From positions 79,661,567-79,725,566 of the forward strand of contig CM053269.1 of NCBI GenBank assembly GCA_028583415.1: a stretch of 64,000 nucleotides of DNA, given 5' to 3'. Under the pieces are notes generated by a model. The model was given only the letters and a program-made list of their open reading frames with translations, was not told where the DNA came from and did no database searches. Origin of the DNA: Protea cynaroides. Taxonomy: Eukaryota > Streptophyta > Magnoliopsida > Proteales > Proteaceae. The first letter of the stretch is position 1. The number at the start of each line of letters is the position of its first letter. This document shows, piece by piece, positions 11,569 to 22,812 of this stretch. The translations under genes and the position numbers were made by a program.

Positions 11569-14234
11569 GTGAAAGCTATGTCTAGGAATTGGATTGGATA
11601 TTCAAGGGATCCATTATTTAGGGTGTCTTCACAATACAAACTAGAGGTCAACAAATTCATTGAATATGCATTTTCTAGTTCATCATGCAGAGGGGATCGG
11701 ATCCTATGCCCATGTGTAAAATACATAAATCAACTATGGAGGACTGCAGATGAAGTCTTAGAACATCTGATATGTGATGGTTTTCAACGGAATTATACAA
11801 AATGGACTTTCCATGGAGAAGGCTCATCTTCATGTACACTTCATCGGGATGACATCGTGGAGAAAACTGAAGGTGAAACATATGATGTTACACGCATCAT
11901 GTTAAATGAGATGCGAGAAAATTATATAAATGAAGAAGTTGAAGATGGCGTCATAAATGACCATATAGGAGGAGTGAATATAGAGGCAGATAAATTTGAT
12001 TGACTGTTGGAAGACTCAAATAAGGAGTTGTATCCAGGAAGTGTGAAGTTTACTAAGCTGTCTCTAATCCTTCGACTTTATCATATAAAGTCCCTTTGCA
12101 ATTGGACCGATAAATCGTTATCAATGTTGTTAGAGGTATTGCAAGAGGCCTTTCCCAAGCCGAATACGGTGCCGAAAAGTTTATACGAAACAAAGAAGAT
12201 TATGAAGGACTTGGGGCTCAACTACAACAAGATTGATGCGTGCCCAAATGATTGTATGTTGTATTGGAAGGAAGAAGAGAACGCCATGGTTTGTAAAGAA
12301 TGTGGCGAATCTAGATATACACCAGGAGACAAGAAAATCTCAGCCAAAACATTGCGTCATTTCCCTTTGATCCCAAAGTTGCAAAGGTTATACATGTCGT
12401 CAAAAACCTCATTAAGCATGACATGGCACCATGAGAACTGTACAGAAAACCAAAGATTACGACACCTAGCTGACGGAAAAGCTTGGAAGGAGTTTGACAA
12501 GCTTTATCCGTCTTTTGGTAATGAACCTCGTAATATCAGACTTGGGTTAGCATATGACGGATTCAACCCATTCAAGTCGAAGAGCAGTAAATATAGCACA
12601 TGGCCAGTTGTGGTAATGCCTTACAATTTACCACCATGGATGTGCATGAAGCCGGATTTCATCATCCTTACTTTGCTTATTCCTAGACCATGACAACCTG
12701 GGAATGATATAGATATATATTTGCAACCATTGATAGAAGAGTTGAAAGAATTATGGTACATTGGCATTATGACTTACGATGGTTACAGGAAGGAAAAATT
12801 TAAGCTACATGCATGTCTGATGTGGACTATTAATGATTTTTTAGCATACGCAGCTCTCTCGGGGTGGAGTACCAAAGGTGCTTTAGCTTGTCCATGTTGC
12901 GCCCAAGATACTGATTCTCGCTGACTGAAATATGGAAGGAAGAGTGTTTATTTGGGCCATCATCGGTTCCTTCCACAAGATCACAGATTTCGACGAGATA
13001 AAAGAAATTTTGATGGCCATGAGGAACATAGACCTCAGCCTAAGCCATTATCAGGTTTTGACATATTGGAACAGCTGCAAGGTGTTAAATTTTCTTCATT
13101 TGGGAAAGGTAAAGTTGACAACAGTGGGAAGAAGACGCCCCCAAGGCGGTTAAAAGATACACAACTCCCATTTAACTGGAAGAAGAAGGGCATATTCTTT
13201 GATTTGCCATATTGGAGATCTAATTTAATCCCTCACAACTTAGATGTAATGCACATTGAGAAAAACGTATGTGATAGTGTCATTGGAACATTGTTGGGTA
13301 TAAAAGACAAGACAAAGGATAATGTGAACTCACGTTTTGATATGAAAGAAATGGATATTCGATTTGATCTTCATCCAAAGTTCATTGACGGGAAAAAAAA
13401 ATTGTTCATACCTCCAGCATGTTACACAATGTCTAACGCTGGCAAAGAATTGTTTTGCACAATTTTACGGGGGGTGAAGGTGCTAGATGGGCTCAACAAT
13501 AATATAACAACATATGTCTATCAACGAGAAATATCATGAATGAAGAGTCATGACTGCCATATTTTGATGCAACAACTTCTTCCAGTGCAGTGCGTAGTAT
13601 TTTGCCTAAAAATGTTATCATTGTGTTGACAGAATTATGTTAATTTTATCGGGACTTATGTAGCAAAGTTGGTAAGGCAGAGGACTACAATTGGGTTGGT
13701 GAAATTGTTGCCTTAACACTTTGCAAGTTGGAAAGACTTTTCCCACCTTCATTCTTTGATGTTATGGTGCACTTGAATATTCATCTAGCTCACGAAGCTA
13801 GTTTGGCTGGTCCAGTACAATACTGATGGATGTACCCAATCGAAAGGTTAGTGTGAAAATTTTGCTTTTATTAAATAATACAATTATGCTACTAATATGT
13901 TGAATAAAGATTAATCATATAATTGGTTTAGGTTCCTTAAGCGACTTAAGGACTATATGCACAACCTTAGTCGCCCAGAAGGATCAACTGCAGAAGGATA
14001 CATTGCGGAAGAGTGTTTAACCTTCAGCTCCAGATACTTTGAAGGTGTAGAAACGAGGTCAAATAGACCAATTAGAATTGCTGGGTCAATGGAGAAGGAA
14101 GATCCATTATTTATATTATCAACAGCGGGTAGACTAGTAGGGAAGTGTGAAATGATACGACTAGATTTTGATGAAAGGGAGCAGGCACATCGATACATCT
14201 TGAATAACTATGATGGAGTAAACGAATATCGAGA
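11569..14234 (+). pseudogene. CACTA TNP2-like transposase, inactivated
   Basis: One frame from 11569 to about 13590 encodes in order the transposase-associated N-terminal domain (MSRNWIGYSRDPLF ... CPCVKY), the TNP2 core (ACPNDCMLYWKE, PLIEELKELW, NDFLAYAALSGWSTKGALAC, NLDVMHIEKNVCD) and the start of DUF4218 (MKSHDCHILMQQLLPV). In-frame TGA codons lie at 12001, 12691, 12922 and 13537. A probable one-base deletion near 13583 shifts the frame; DUF4218 then continues (LCKLERLFPPSFFDVM) with TAA at 13641 and TGA at 13824. A plausible intron, 13847-13931, leads to FLKRLKDYMHN and ends at a donor after 14234. The DUF4216 end is missing. The transposase once cut and pasted CACTA DNA; this copy cannot make a full protein. 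Confidence 0.88.
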
Positions 14235-15607
14235 GTAAGTATTGCTTATAATATCACAAAATATTTTTATTTGATCAAATTTTACAAGTTATCTCTCACT
14301 ATCCCCTGATTTTCTCTCCAATCACCCAGTGTAGGGTTTTCCTAGGGCTTATAACCACTTTTAAAAAAACATAGATGCCCTTCCATTTTAGCAAATTTCA
14401 AGCCTCCCTCCATATCATCTTAATCGTAAGGCCTGTTTGGTAACACTCTGTTCCAATTCTATTTTTGATTCGGATTCTTAGGGAACCATTTGGGAGGCTG
14501 AATGTATTTGTTAACACACCACGTTCATTCTAGCTTCTATGAAGTCAATTAGTTCAAAAAATGATTCCCACAACTAAAATCTCAGAATAAAAAAAAAACT
14601 TGCTTTCACAGATTCAGAACCAAAATCGGAAGTCAAAACAAAGGAGTCGAGTGAATCTGACTCCCATTTCATTATTTGGCTTCCCGTGTTTTTCCCATTA
14701 TTGGAACAAAGAGGCTGATTTCACTCGAACGTTTGTCTTCTCCTCTGCGCTCAACAACAGGTTAGTCCCTCTACTTCGTCTCTCCCCTCTATCAATCTCT
14801 CTTCCTCCCTCCATCTCTACTTCCTCCCTCTCTCTCTGTCTCTCTTCCTCCCTCCGTTCCTCTCTCTCTCTTTCTCTCTGTCTCTCTGTCTCTCTGTCTC
14901 TCTTCCTCCCTCCATCTTCCTCCCTTCATCTACTTCCTCTCTCTTGTTCTCTCTGTCTCTCTTCCTCCATCCATCTCTATCTCTTTGTCTCTCTTTGTCT
15001 CTCTCTCTCTCCCTCTCTCTCTCTATCTGTGTCTCTTTTCCTGAGAATGTCGAACGGGATTAATGGGGTTTAGGGTTTGTTCAGGCATTCCAGTCAGAAT
15101 CCGGAGCAAGACTTTGCAAAAAATCAATTCCAGACGCCTTGCTCGCAGGTACTCCTTTCTTTCTCTGTTCATCATGGGTTCTTTGCGTGATTGCTTCCGA
15201 TGAAGAAATCCTATGATTTGCTGAAATTTTTCAGCGGCATCGTGGGTTTCTAGGGTTATGCTTAAGATGAAGAAATCCTATGATATTCTGAAATTTTCTA
15301 GGGTTATCGTGGGTTTCTAGGGTTATATCTTGATGGTTCAATCTTCTTTGAGATTATTGCATCGTTCAGTTGTGAAAAATTCTATTTTCCATTTTCTTTG
15401 TTTATGTGTGTGAATATTGGGATCAAGGTCCATTGAAGCCTGCAAATCTGATTTCTGAAACCAGGTTTATATCTCTGTTTTCTGGGCTGTAGTAGTTTCA
15501 GCTACCTGTCTTTTCTATTGGAATAATGTGGTTGATCTTGCCCAACAAAACAGATTTAGCAAGAATTTTTATCGTGCTTGCTGTTTCTTATATTGTTTTT
15601 AAAAAAG
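14235..15607 (+). other. Possible 5' portion of the At4g13200-like gene: CT-rich leader and introns
   Basis: Contains a long pyrimidine-rich region (about 14760-15040, repeated tctctctg/cctccct words) after a donor-like site (caacag|gttagt at about 14760), and another donor-like site at about 15149 (cgcag|gtactc). The words aagaaatcctatgat and gggttatcgtgggtttctag recur near 15200-15320. This could be the leader and early introns of the gene whose exon is at 15608, but no transit-peptide exon is clear. Confidence 0.3.
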
Positions 15608-15782
15608 TTTGGATTTGCATCTTGCCGGTGATAACGACAACAGGACCATTCTGGATGTTTTTTCCTTAGGCAAGGCTCTGACAGAAGCAATTAATCAATG
15701 CATAGAATCAACAATTGGGGAGTTGTTGAGTGCAGTTGGCAATCTGCAAGCTGAGCAACAACAGCAAGTCCAAGAATTTCAG
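15608..15782 (+). pseudogene. Exon of an At4g13200-like plastid protein gene, isolated
   Basis: A frame opens after an aaaaaag acceptor-like site and reads FSLGKALTEAINQCIEST then LQAEQQQQVQEFQ up to a CAG|gtaact donor at 15782/15783. This pattern matches the conserved helical segment of the plant chloroplast protein family typified by At4g13200 (reported in plastoglobules; function unclear). The next expected exon (a charged ERAKRAKEKA-type helix) was not found. Instead, about 290 bases downstream a Ty3/gypsy gag fragment begins. Either the gene is interrupted by the retroelement with exons further away, or this is a truncated copy. The acceptor is weak, lacking a clear pyrimidine tract. Confidence 0.55.
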
Positions 15783-16075
15783 GTAACTCACATTCAATTT
15801 CTGAATGGCTTCTGAATAATTTTTAGTTCCATGTTGATTGCCGATCGCCCTATAATATTCGAACATGAACTTGGTGTTGGAAGTTAACAGTGTTTCTAGC
15901 AAGGAAAATTTCCAAATTTGTCGATCATCCTGTAATATTTTGATACAACTGTTTGATTTCTGGATGTGACCACTCAAAGATATTAGTATTGTCATTACAT
16001 ATTCCGTTTTGAAAAGCACTTCTTTTCTTCTCTGAAAATACTGAGGTTATGATTACAATAAAGGTAAGGAATGAC

Positions 16076-17130
16076 TTATCTAGGTAGCTTTCGCTTTAGT
16101 TCCGTTCTGAGTGGTATGGAATGACTTATTAGTTGGTCTGCCGCTTGTATAAGAAGCTGACCTCTTGAACAATTTTTTTGAGCAAAGTAACTATCTTTCA
16201 GACTCGCTTCAATCACCTTGGTGGTTTGCACCACCTCAGAATACACCTCCTTCCTTAGGGCATCCATTGTTGCTCGATTGTTCCCCTGTAATCCTTTAGA
16301 GAAATGTCGAGCCTTGGCTCCCTCTTCTCTCATGCTGGCTGGTGTGAAATAGAACAGCTCTTCGAATAGATGTTGGTACTCGTCCACAATTTGTTGACTC
16401 TGAGACACATTCAGGTACTCAACTTTCATCTTATCCTTGAAGTTTTTGGGAAAGTACTTATCAAAGAAGGTAGTTTCGAAGATCTCCCAAGTTATCTGAG
16501 GGTATTTGGCAGGAAGGATAGGCTGAGTGGACTCCCACCAGGGGTTAGGTTCCTCTTTTAGCATATATGTGGTGCATGGGATCTTTTTGTCCTTAGTACA
16601 GACCATCATTCAAAGCGTCTTTACAATTGACTTAATCCAGATTGCAGGCTGTTGTAGATTCATATCCACTCCAATGAACTTCATAGGCTTCATCTTCATA
16701 AACCTTTCAATGGTCCTAGCCGTATCAAGTCGTTGCACTATTGGTAAAACCAATGGTTGATTTTGGGTAGTTGTCCTTGCTTGATTTATACCTTCCATAG
16801 GTTTAACCTACGATGTAGATGGTGCGGTTCTGTTAGTAGCTCTAGGTGCAAGTAAGGGTCCAACTCCCGCCGTTGCCCTCTGAATTGGGATCACTGGCGG
16901 CACAGGGGCTAGCCTCAGTGTAGCCATCAGATCAGCAAGGAACTGTCGTCGTTGTTCTAGGCTTTCTCAGTGTTGCTCCCTGAGTAGGTCCCGCTGTTCT
17001 TGACTCATCGCATGAGCCAAATTTCTCATAATTGCCGGGACGTCTCTAGGGGTAGCCTCTGGTGGAGGTGGTGGAACGGGCACTCCCTGAGTGTTCCTGC
17101 AAGTGGCGCAACGAGGGGCAACGTTCTGGT
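16076..17130 (-). pseudogene. Ty3/gypsy gag polyprotein fragment
   Basis: On the minus strand a gag N-terminal region (VPVPPPPPEATPRDVPAI near 17080, EQRDLLREQH near 16970) leads through MEGINQARTT (16798) to MKMKPMKFIGVDMN and then to the Retrotrans_gag domain (WWESTQPILP; TWEIFETTFFDKYFPKNFKD; FEELFYFTPASM) down to about 16076. Stops interrupt it: TGA at complement 16610-16612 within VKTL*MMVC, another TGA in the EQH*ESLEQRR stretch, and a TAG near 16810. Gag would form the particle of the retroelement. The pol region that should follow is absent, so the element is cut off at about 16076. Confidence 0.8.
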
Positions 17131-17599
17131 AGAAATCGTTTCGTCACTCGTTCCTTTCACTAGATGAAACATCACGGTTACTACTGTTATGAGCAGCCAA
17201 ACAGGTATTACGGGTCATCGCAACTGTTAACGGTTCTTGAAACGCCACACTAAGTCAGGATAGTATCCGTTGAAAGGTCAATTCTAGGACGACATGTCAA
17301 GCAGTTGATAACTTATTACGAAACGACATCAATTTTTCAGGCAATTATACGTCTCTAAGGTAAGTTATTTGAACAATGGTTGAGTCCGGATGCAGTGTCT
17401 GGAAGGAGGTTAGCGACCGTACATTGCTTCGGTTTCCCAACCAGACCTTATGGGGTTGTTTGGTTGCAATACTGGTTGTACAGTTGTGCGATTGGAGTGT
17501 ACGACATAATGCTTCTCGAGGGCTCAACACACCTGTCCGGATGCAGCTGCAGTTGTAGCTCCTGATGCAATTTGAATCATGTCATGCGACTGAACGATT

Positions 17600-17625
17600 C
17601 ATTTTCTCCCCTCCTATAAATAGGA
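17600..17625 (+). promoter_or_regulatory. TATA-like site upstream of the leader ORF
   Basis: cctcctataaataggatcg is a good plant TATA context, about 670 bases upstream of the ATG at 18291 on the same strand and antisense to gag. Promoter activity is inference. Confidence 0.4.
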
Positions 17626-18290
17626 TCGTGGGTTTTAAATTTCAAAACCCCACTCCCTACTGTTCGGTTGGAAGGGCTCTTCGCCTCTGGAGTCTTAAGT
17701 TCTGCCTCCGGTGCTCCAATAGGTGACCAAACTCCCTCCCAATCTTGAGTTCCTTGACTCTAAGGTATGCTTCTTCTCCTTTCTTGTCTATTTTCGATCT
17801 TTAGGGTATGGAAAAAAAACCCTAGGTTATGTTCTTTATTTTTTATTTTTTATTTTCCCGTCTATTCCTTCAGGATTGATTCCTACAACCTCTAAAATAT
17901 AATGGAGTCCCTTACACCATCATATACGGTCTTTATTGAGTTTTCCTAATGATGGTAACTTAAATTGAGTTTTCTTTGGTATTTTCAATTGGAACTCTAC
18001 TTTGACCCCTATATGGTCTAACTATGGTATCAATTGGTGATTTAGGATGGTGTTGGTGTTCATCCTTTTTCAATGATGGTTTTCACATATGTTCTAAGGC
18101 ATATTTATAGGCAGTCATAATGTTAGTAACACCATTGCTAAACCTCAAGGGTTTTCTATGATATTTGGGTATCCTACCCATCACCATTACATGTGAAACT
18201 TTTATTTCCTTCAAGTTCATCACCACACCTACTTATAAATCCACACTAATTTAGTAGTTTCTTTTTCGACAAATTCTCTATTATAGGTTA

Positions 18291-19556
18291 ATGGCTCTAA
18301 GGAAAAGAACAATCAACCGGAACCCACGGGTATGCACTCCCCCTACGCTCGACGAGACACGGTTTCGATCCCTGGAAGCATAGAATTTATTTCCTTGGTT
18401 TGAGAGGAAAGCAGTTAAGGCTGGCCAATATGTCGTTTTTGAGGAATTAAAGAGGTTTGACGTGCAGTCAGCTTTCGACTCTCTGGGGTGGTCTATCATA
18501 TTACAGTACCAAATAGTTACGCGACCAGAATTGGTACGACAATTTTATTGTAACTTGTAGGGGGAGGACGACATGGACAAGTATGATGAGGTGTAGGACC
18601 TTCATATCTCCAGTCGAGTCAAGGGAGTCTACATTTCTTTTAATGTCGAGCAGTTGGCAAGACTATTAGGCATTTTTATGGAGGGTAAGGCCATCTTCTG
18701 TGGGCCTAAAGAAAAGGATTTCATCAGAGAGGGTTACCGTCAAGAAATTTGGCAAATGCTCAAGCCAGACATTGCTCACCAATTAGCGAACTACCACCCT
18801 GTTCCCAGAGTGTATTGTAGGATCTTGCAGCATAACATACTTCCTCAAGGCGGACATTATAACGAAGTTTTAACTTTTTGCCAGTACTTGACTTATTGTG
18901 TCCTAACACGGCATCCCGCTTGCTTGTCATATATGTTGATGCATTAGATGATCATGGTCGTGGAGTGTGACTGGGTAGGTAACCTACCGTATGGCAAATT
19001 TCTGACTCAACTCTTTATATATGTGGGGATCGACGTGTTAAGGGACGATGAGACTGTGGCTGTAGACTTTAATTGGATTGCCATCGACAAGATGAAGGGT
19101 ACAGTAGGAGATAATTTTTTATTACGAGTTGGAGAACAGGCCTCATCCTAGAGTGAGGGCTACACCACCAGCAGTAGGGGTTGGAATAGGGCAGGAGGTA
19201 CAGTGGATATGGACATGGAAACGGAGGATCCTTCAGTAGGTCCACCATGGGGTTCCATTACACTATGCTCCCTTCATGGTCTGATGCACGAGATCCTACT
19301 AGAGATGCGAAACATTTGCGAAGACCAGCGGCAATAGGCATTCAAGATAAAGAACCAATTCCGGCGGCTCCAACACAACCAAACCTCTACCTCCGATGCT
19401 TTACGCAATGAGTGGAGGTTTTAGCGTGCAGCCATAGTAAGGGCCGATCTTCTTCTTACCGGTGATCTAGATGAGGGGACTACTTCAGGGCAAGCTCTAG
19501 TGTAGACCTTCTAACAGGTTCGCGGGTCTACATCATAGCATTCAGGAAATCAATAG
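18291..19556 (+). pseudogene. Plant transposon protein (Transposase_32-like) frame, antisense in the gypsy leader
   Basis: A single reading frame from ATG 18291 keeps protein-like sequence for about 420 codons: FEELKRFDVQSAFDSLGW, RPELVRQFYCNL, SRVKGVYISFNVEQLARLLG, FCGPKEKDFI, HNILPQGGHYNEV. This resembles the 'putative plant transposon protein' family often found in LTR-element ORFs. It is broken only by TAG (18381, 18558, 18594, 18945, 19149, 19335, 19422, 19503, 19536, 19554) and one TAA (19512); no TGA and no frameshift was needed. Each stop sits where Gln reads naturally (for example DEV*DLHI, MH*MIMV), as expected from CAG-to-TAG change. It lies opposite in strand to gag and between primer site and gag. 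Its role in the element is unknown. Confidence 0.6.
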
Positions 19557-19807
19557 TGAAATACATTATTCTTCTTGTTTATTATTTACCTTTTTTTTAT
19601 ACAACATTGAATAGATGCGTTTACATTTAGTCTTTCAATTTCTATTCCTAGTAAATTATGCTATTTTACAATGTATGACAAACATCCATCACACAGAATT
19701 GTTATTCGTTGATTAGTTTTATTTAAGGCTTTTACATCCTAATTCTCAATTCATTGATAAGCTGGTTGACATTTGATCAGGTTGGCGTGATATTATAGAG
19801 CTCTACA

Positions 19808-19818
19808 CTGTGATACCA
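19808..19818 (-). promoter_or_regulatory. Primer binding site (tRNA-iMet type), gypsy element
   Basis: Minus strand reads TGGTATCACAG, one change from the usual TGGTATCAGAG, four bases inside the LTR end TGACA. This fixes the element's orientation as minus. Confidence 0.65.
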
Positions 19819-20807
19819 ATGTTGTCACACCTTGGTTTTTCACATGGGTTTAAGTGTGACCGGACCAATTTAATTTATAAACATGGTCCAACCCAGAATC
19901 ACAATAAGCCGTGCTTATCCCACCAATTATAACCAACCCAATGTCATATACCAATTAAAATCAGAGGTATAGTAAATAGCAAAAGAAGTAGATTACTAAG
20001 TAAACTAGGATTCATTTTAAAATAAATAAAATAACTAACTCAAGTTTTTTTGTCTATTCCATTTTAATGTACCATCCCATAAAGTTCATAAAATATTTAA
20101 ATAAGTAAATCATGGTTTACTAATAACATCCCTGACAAAATGAATAAAATAAACTAAGCGGGAATGATGACAAGTCTTGTAGTCATTTAAAACTAGTCAA
20201 ACACACATGCATCACATTCACAAGTGTCACCATGCTCCTCTTCCTCGAGCACTGTACATCCATGCTGGCTATAGTTGGCGCGTTCATGTATTCCGACATG
20301 AGAAGACCTGTAGCATCATCTAAAAATAGAAACATGTACATGGGGTGAGCTCTCCATGAACTTAGTGAGAAATAAACAATCAAGCAGGCAAATATACATG
20401 AGTAAGATTTAATAAACAATAGTCGAGTATAGTTTGTCATGTGCTATGGAAAGGCCTGACCACGCTCATCGAAGCTAGTCGTAACCTCTATGCATGAGAG
20501 AGAATTGACACTCACTAAGCGTTGCTTCAACAACCTTAGTGAAACCACGCATCTCCCATTGTGGATGGTGATAGGGCTGAATCCCGTCTGATGACGCTTT
20601 AACGAACATCATCGAGACCTCCCCCTAATCCCCTATCTTACACCAGTACCTAATCCCCTCCTGGTCAGGGTTACAAACGTTGGGTAGTATGCTTCTAACC
20701 AATCCTAAATGCCATCAAAATGCCTATGATCGTACCCCATCAGATATCCTAATCCGTCTGTTTGCTCCCCCTAGATGTTGTCAATCCGCTAAGGCACGGG
20801 TCGTATA

Positions 20808-20866
20808 GACAGTGCCTATATAGCGAATTGGTCCAATAGATAGTGCCTATATAGCGAATTGGTCCT
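20808..20866. repeat. About 30-bp tandem repeat in the gypsy LTR region
   Basis: The unit agtgcctatatagcgaattg occurs twice in tandem (near 20812 and 20842). Each copy contains a palindrome-like tatata core. Confidence 0.8.
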
Positions 20867-21450
20867 CGACCCCTTTCCAACTTCACACACAGATGATACA
20901 TACATTACACCATCACTATAATCATATCAAGATGTAAATGCATGAGCAATTATCGCATTTATTGGATGACATGTTATTCATCAAAATATGCAATACAGAC
21001 ATGCAATTTAATTAGAAACATACAAACAAATTCAGGGTTCTATCCCTCACCTGTGCATTAGCTAATATGAGATTCTGTACCAAGTGAATCAGTCTTGTCT
21101 ACGCGATGACACCTAAATATAATACATGTGCTCATTAGGTTATTATTTGATGGTAGCCAATGGTCTAGAATCATATAAAGGGTAGGTTGCGGCCAACCTT
21201 CCCTCCGAACAGGTCAGGGTCCCTTTCTGGGAGTGTTCAGTTGCAAATCCGGTTACACAGTCGTGCGACCACCATCAACCGGACCTTTCCAGAGACCTTC
21301 TGGTTTTGTCTGGTTGTGGTTCCGGTTGTACAGTCGTGCAACTGGACAATCAACCGGACCTCTGTGCAATTGGACAATCGACCGAACCTTCCTAGAGGGT
21401 TGGTCTAATACTTGGCCTGTTCGGTTGCACGGGTTCTGCAACTAGACCTC

Positions 21451-22812
21451 CATCTGAACCTACATCCAGATCTCTATGGTAGAGTTCGTCAGCCGATCTC
21501 CAGGTCAAAGTTCTGAAGGTAGACCACTAATCCTACTCTAAGGCTCAATGTGATCCGTCAATGTCATCTACTCCAATTACAGGACCCACTCGTAATATAG
21601 AATTTGTATCTAGGTTAAAGATCCTTGCTGTAATAACTCTAGAAAGGTTTTCTTCCTTAACTAGGACGAGATCACCTATTCCGTTATTAATAGAAAGACG
21701 AAGGTTTCATCTTGGCTGGAAGGTAAGGTTCTCCCTACCCTCGATGCTCACCTTACTTACTCCACAACTGAGAAGGTATGGGGCTTACCGGTAGTCTATT
21801 TGAGTCAGCTTGCTAATGAGTTGAGCGGCACTGGAAGCTTGTCAAAGAGGTCTCCTATCATTTGTCCTCTTCCTCCCACTCTCCCTCTTTACGAGAACGC
21901 ATCAGAACTCTTGGAGTGAATGCATAACTCTCCTATAGTTGGGAATTGTGATATCCTGGCAAGTGTCAATCCTAATGGGATGAGGGAGGGGATTCCACTC
22001 CCCTTACGTAGGGAGAGTAATTAGATGAGAGTTGGGACTCACTAGGTTCACTTATGGGTTCAGAGAATATTCCCAATCTCTTAACCTACGAATTTGACAA
22101 GGGTCACTTTATAGACAGGCTTTTTAATCTGTTCGGAAGCATGGTCTGGTCCCAGAGGGCTGGGAACCCTGCGACCAGACTGGCTCAACCGGACCTATTC
22201 CGGTTGTTTCCCATCCGAATCACATCACGACTCTTGTTATACACAAACCTGGTTTGACGAGGGCCTAGGCTGCCTTCGCATCAGTTCCGTCTATGGTGGA
22301 AAACCTTGGCACAGGAAGAAAAACCGAGTTAGACCGGATTTTCTGGGTGCGGGTTTTATACTTGCTATATCCGAAACATTTGAAATATAGTAAATATCAT
22401 AAGGGAAGATGTAGTAGGTATCACGAACTGAACGGTACACAACTTGGTTTTGGGAGATATGGTATTAAAAGTTAATGAAGTGGATTCAAATGTGCTTTTT
22501 GGAAGCAACTATTGAAATAGCTTCTCCGGCTACAATTTCTAATACTCCACTCATTTCAGAAAATATTCAACCGATTTAATGATAGATACCCAATATTCAA
22601 GAGATCCTTTCCCCCAAAGCCATATGTGTTTTCGTAGGTCTTACTTCAACGAATTTGTCTGGAAATGAGAATATATGTACCGATATTTTTCCACCACTTG
22701 TAACTCGAAAGATGAATCAAAAAGGAAAATATTTATTGATTCTACCACTTATTCAGAAGAGAATGATCTGATAAAAAAATAGAAATATTTTCCATAAAAA
22801 GAAAATATAAAG
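21451..22812. other. Degraded repeat-like sequence
   Basis: Contains wording related to the gypsy LTR (ggtctggtcccagagggctg near 22143, caaccggacctattccggtt near 22187) but no coding exon. Probably the outer LTR part and older retroelement debris. Confidence 0.35.

Larger units (their letters stand above)
9973..14234 (+). mobile_element. CACTA (En/Spm-type) transposon, 3' truncated
   Basis: The left end reads cactgcaaaaaag, a CACTG-type terminus, followed by subterminal tandem repeats with tggcggaaagtatttttggc, a usual CACTA arrangement. A leader with local duplications follows, and then a TNP2-type transposase (11569-14234). Coding similarity stops inside the DUF4218 region and I did not find a matching inverted end downstream, so the right side is missing. 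Assignment of the 9973 end to this element is inference from structure and spacing. Confidence 0.6.
16076..21450 (-). mobile_element. Decayed Ty3/gypsy LTR element, 3' part deleted
   Basis: Minus-strand order: LTR from beyond 21 kb to about 19823 (inner boundary tgtcacaccttgg in plus-strand reading), primer site complement 19808-19818, a long leader carrying an opposite-strand frame (18291-19556), then gag at 17130-16076. No pol and no second LTR were seen. The outer LTR end is uncertain; related GC-rich wording (ccggttgtacagtcgtgcaa) at 21200-21400 and weaker at 17400-17500 suggests shared or duplicated LTR/leader sequence. Confidence 0.5.

Noticed and set aside
14760..15073. Ser/Leu-rich 'protein' on the plus strand
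   Set aside because: It is translation of a pyrimidine-rich repeat; no splice or family support.
18291..19556. TAG read as glutamine (stop-codon reassignment)
   Set aside because: Plant nuclear genes use the standard code, the ORF is in a decayed retroelement, and host genes here end in TAA or other normal stops. CAG to TAG mutation explains it more simply.
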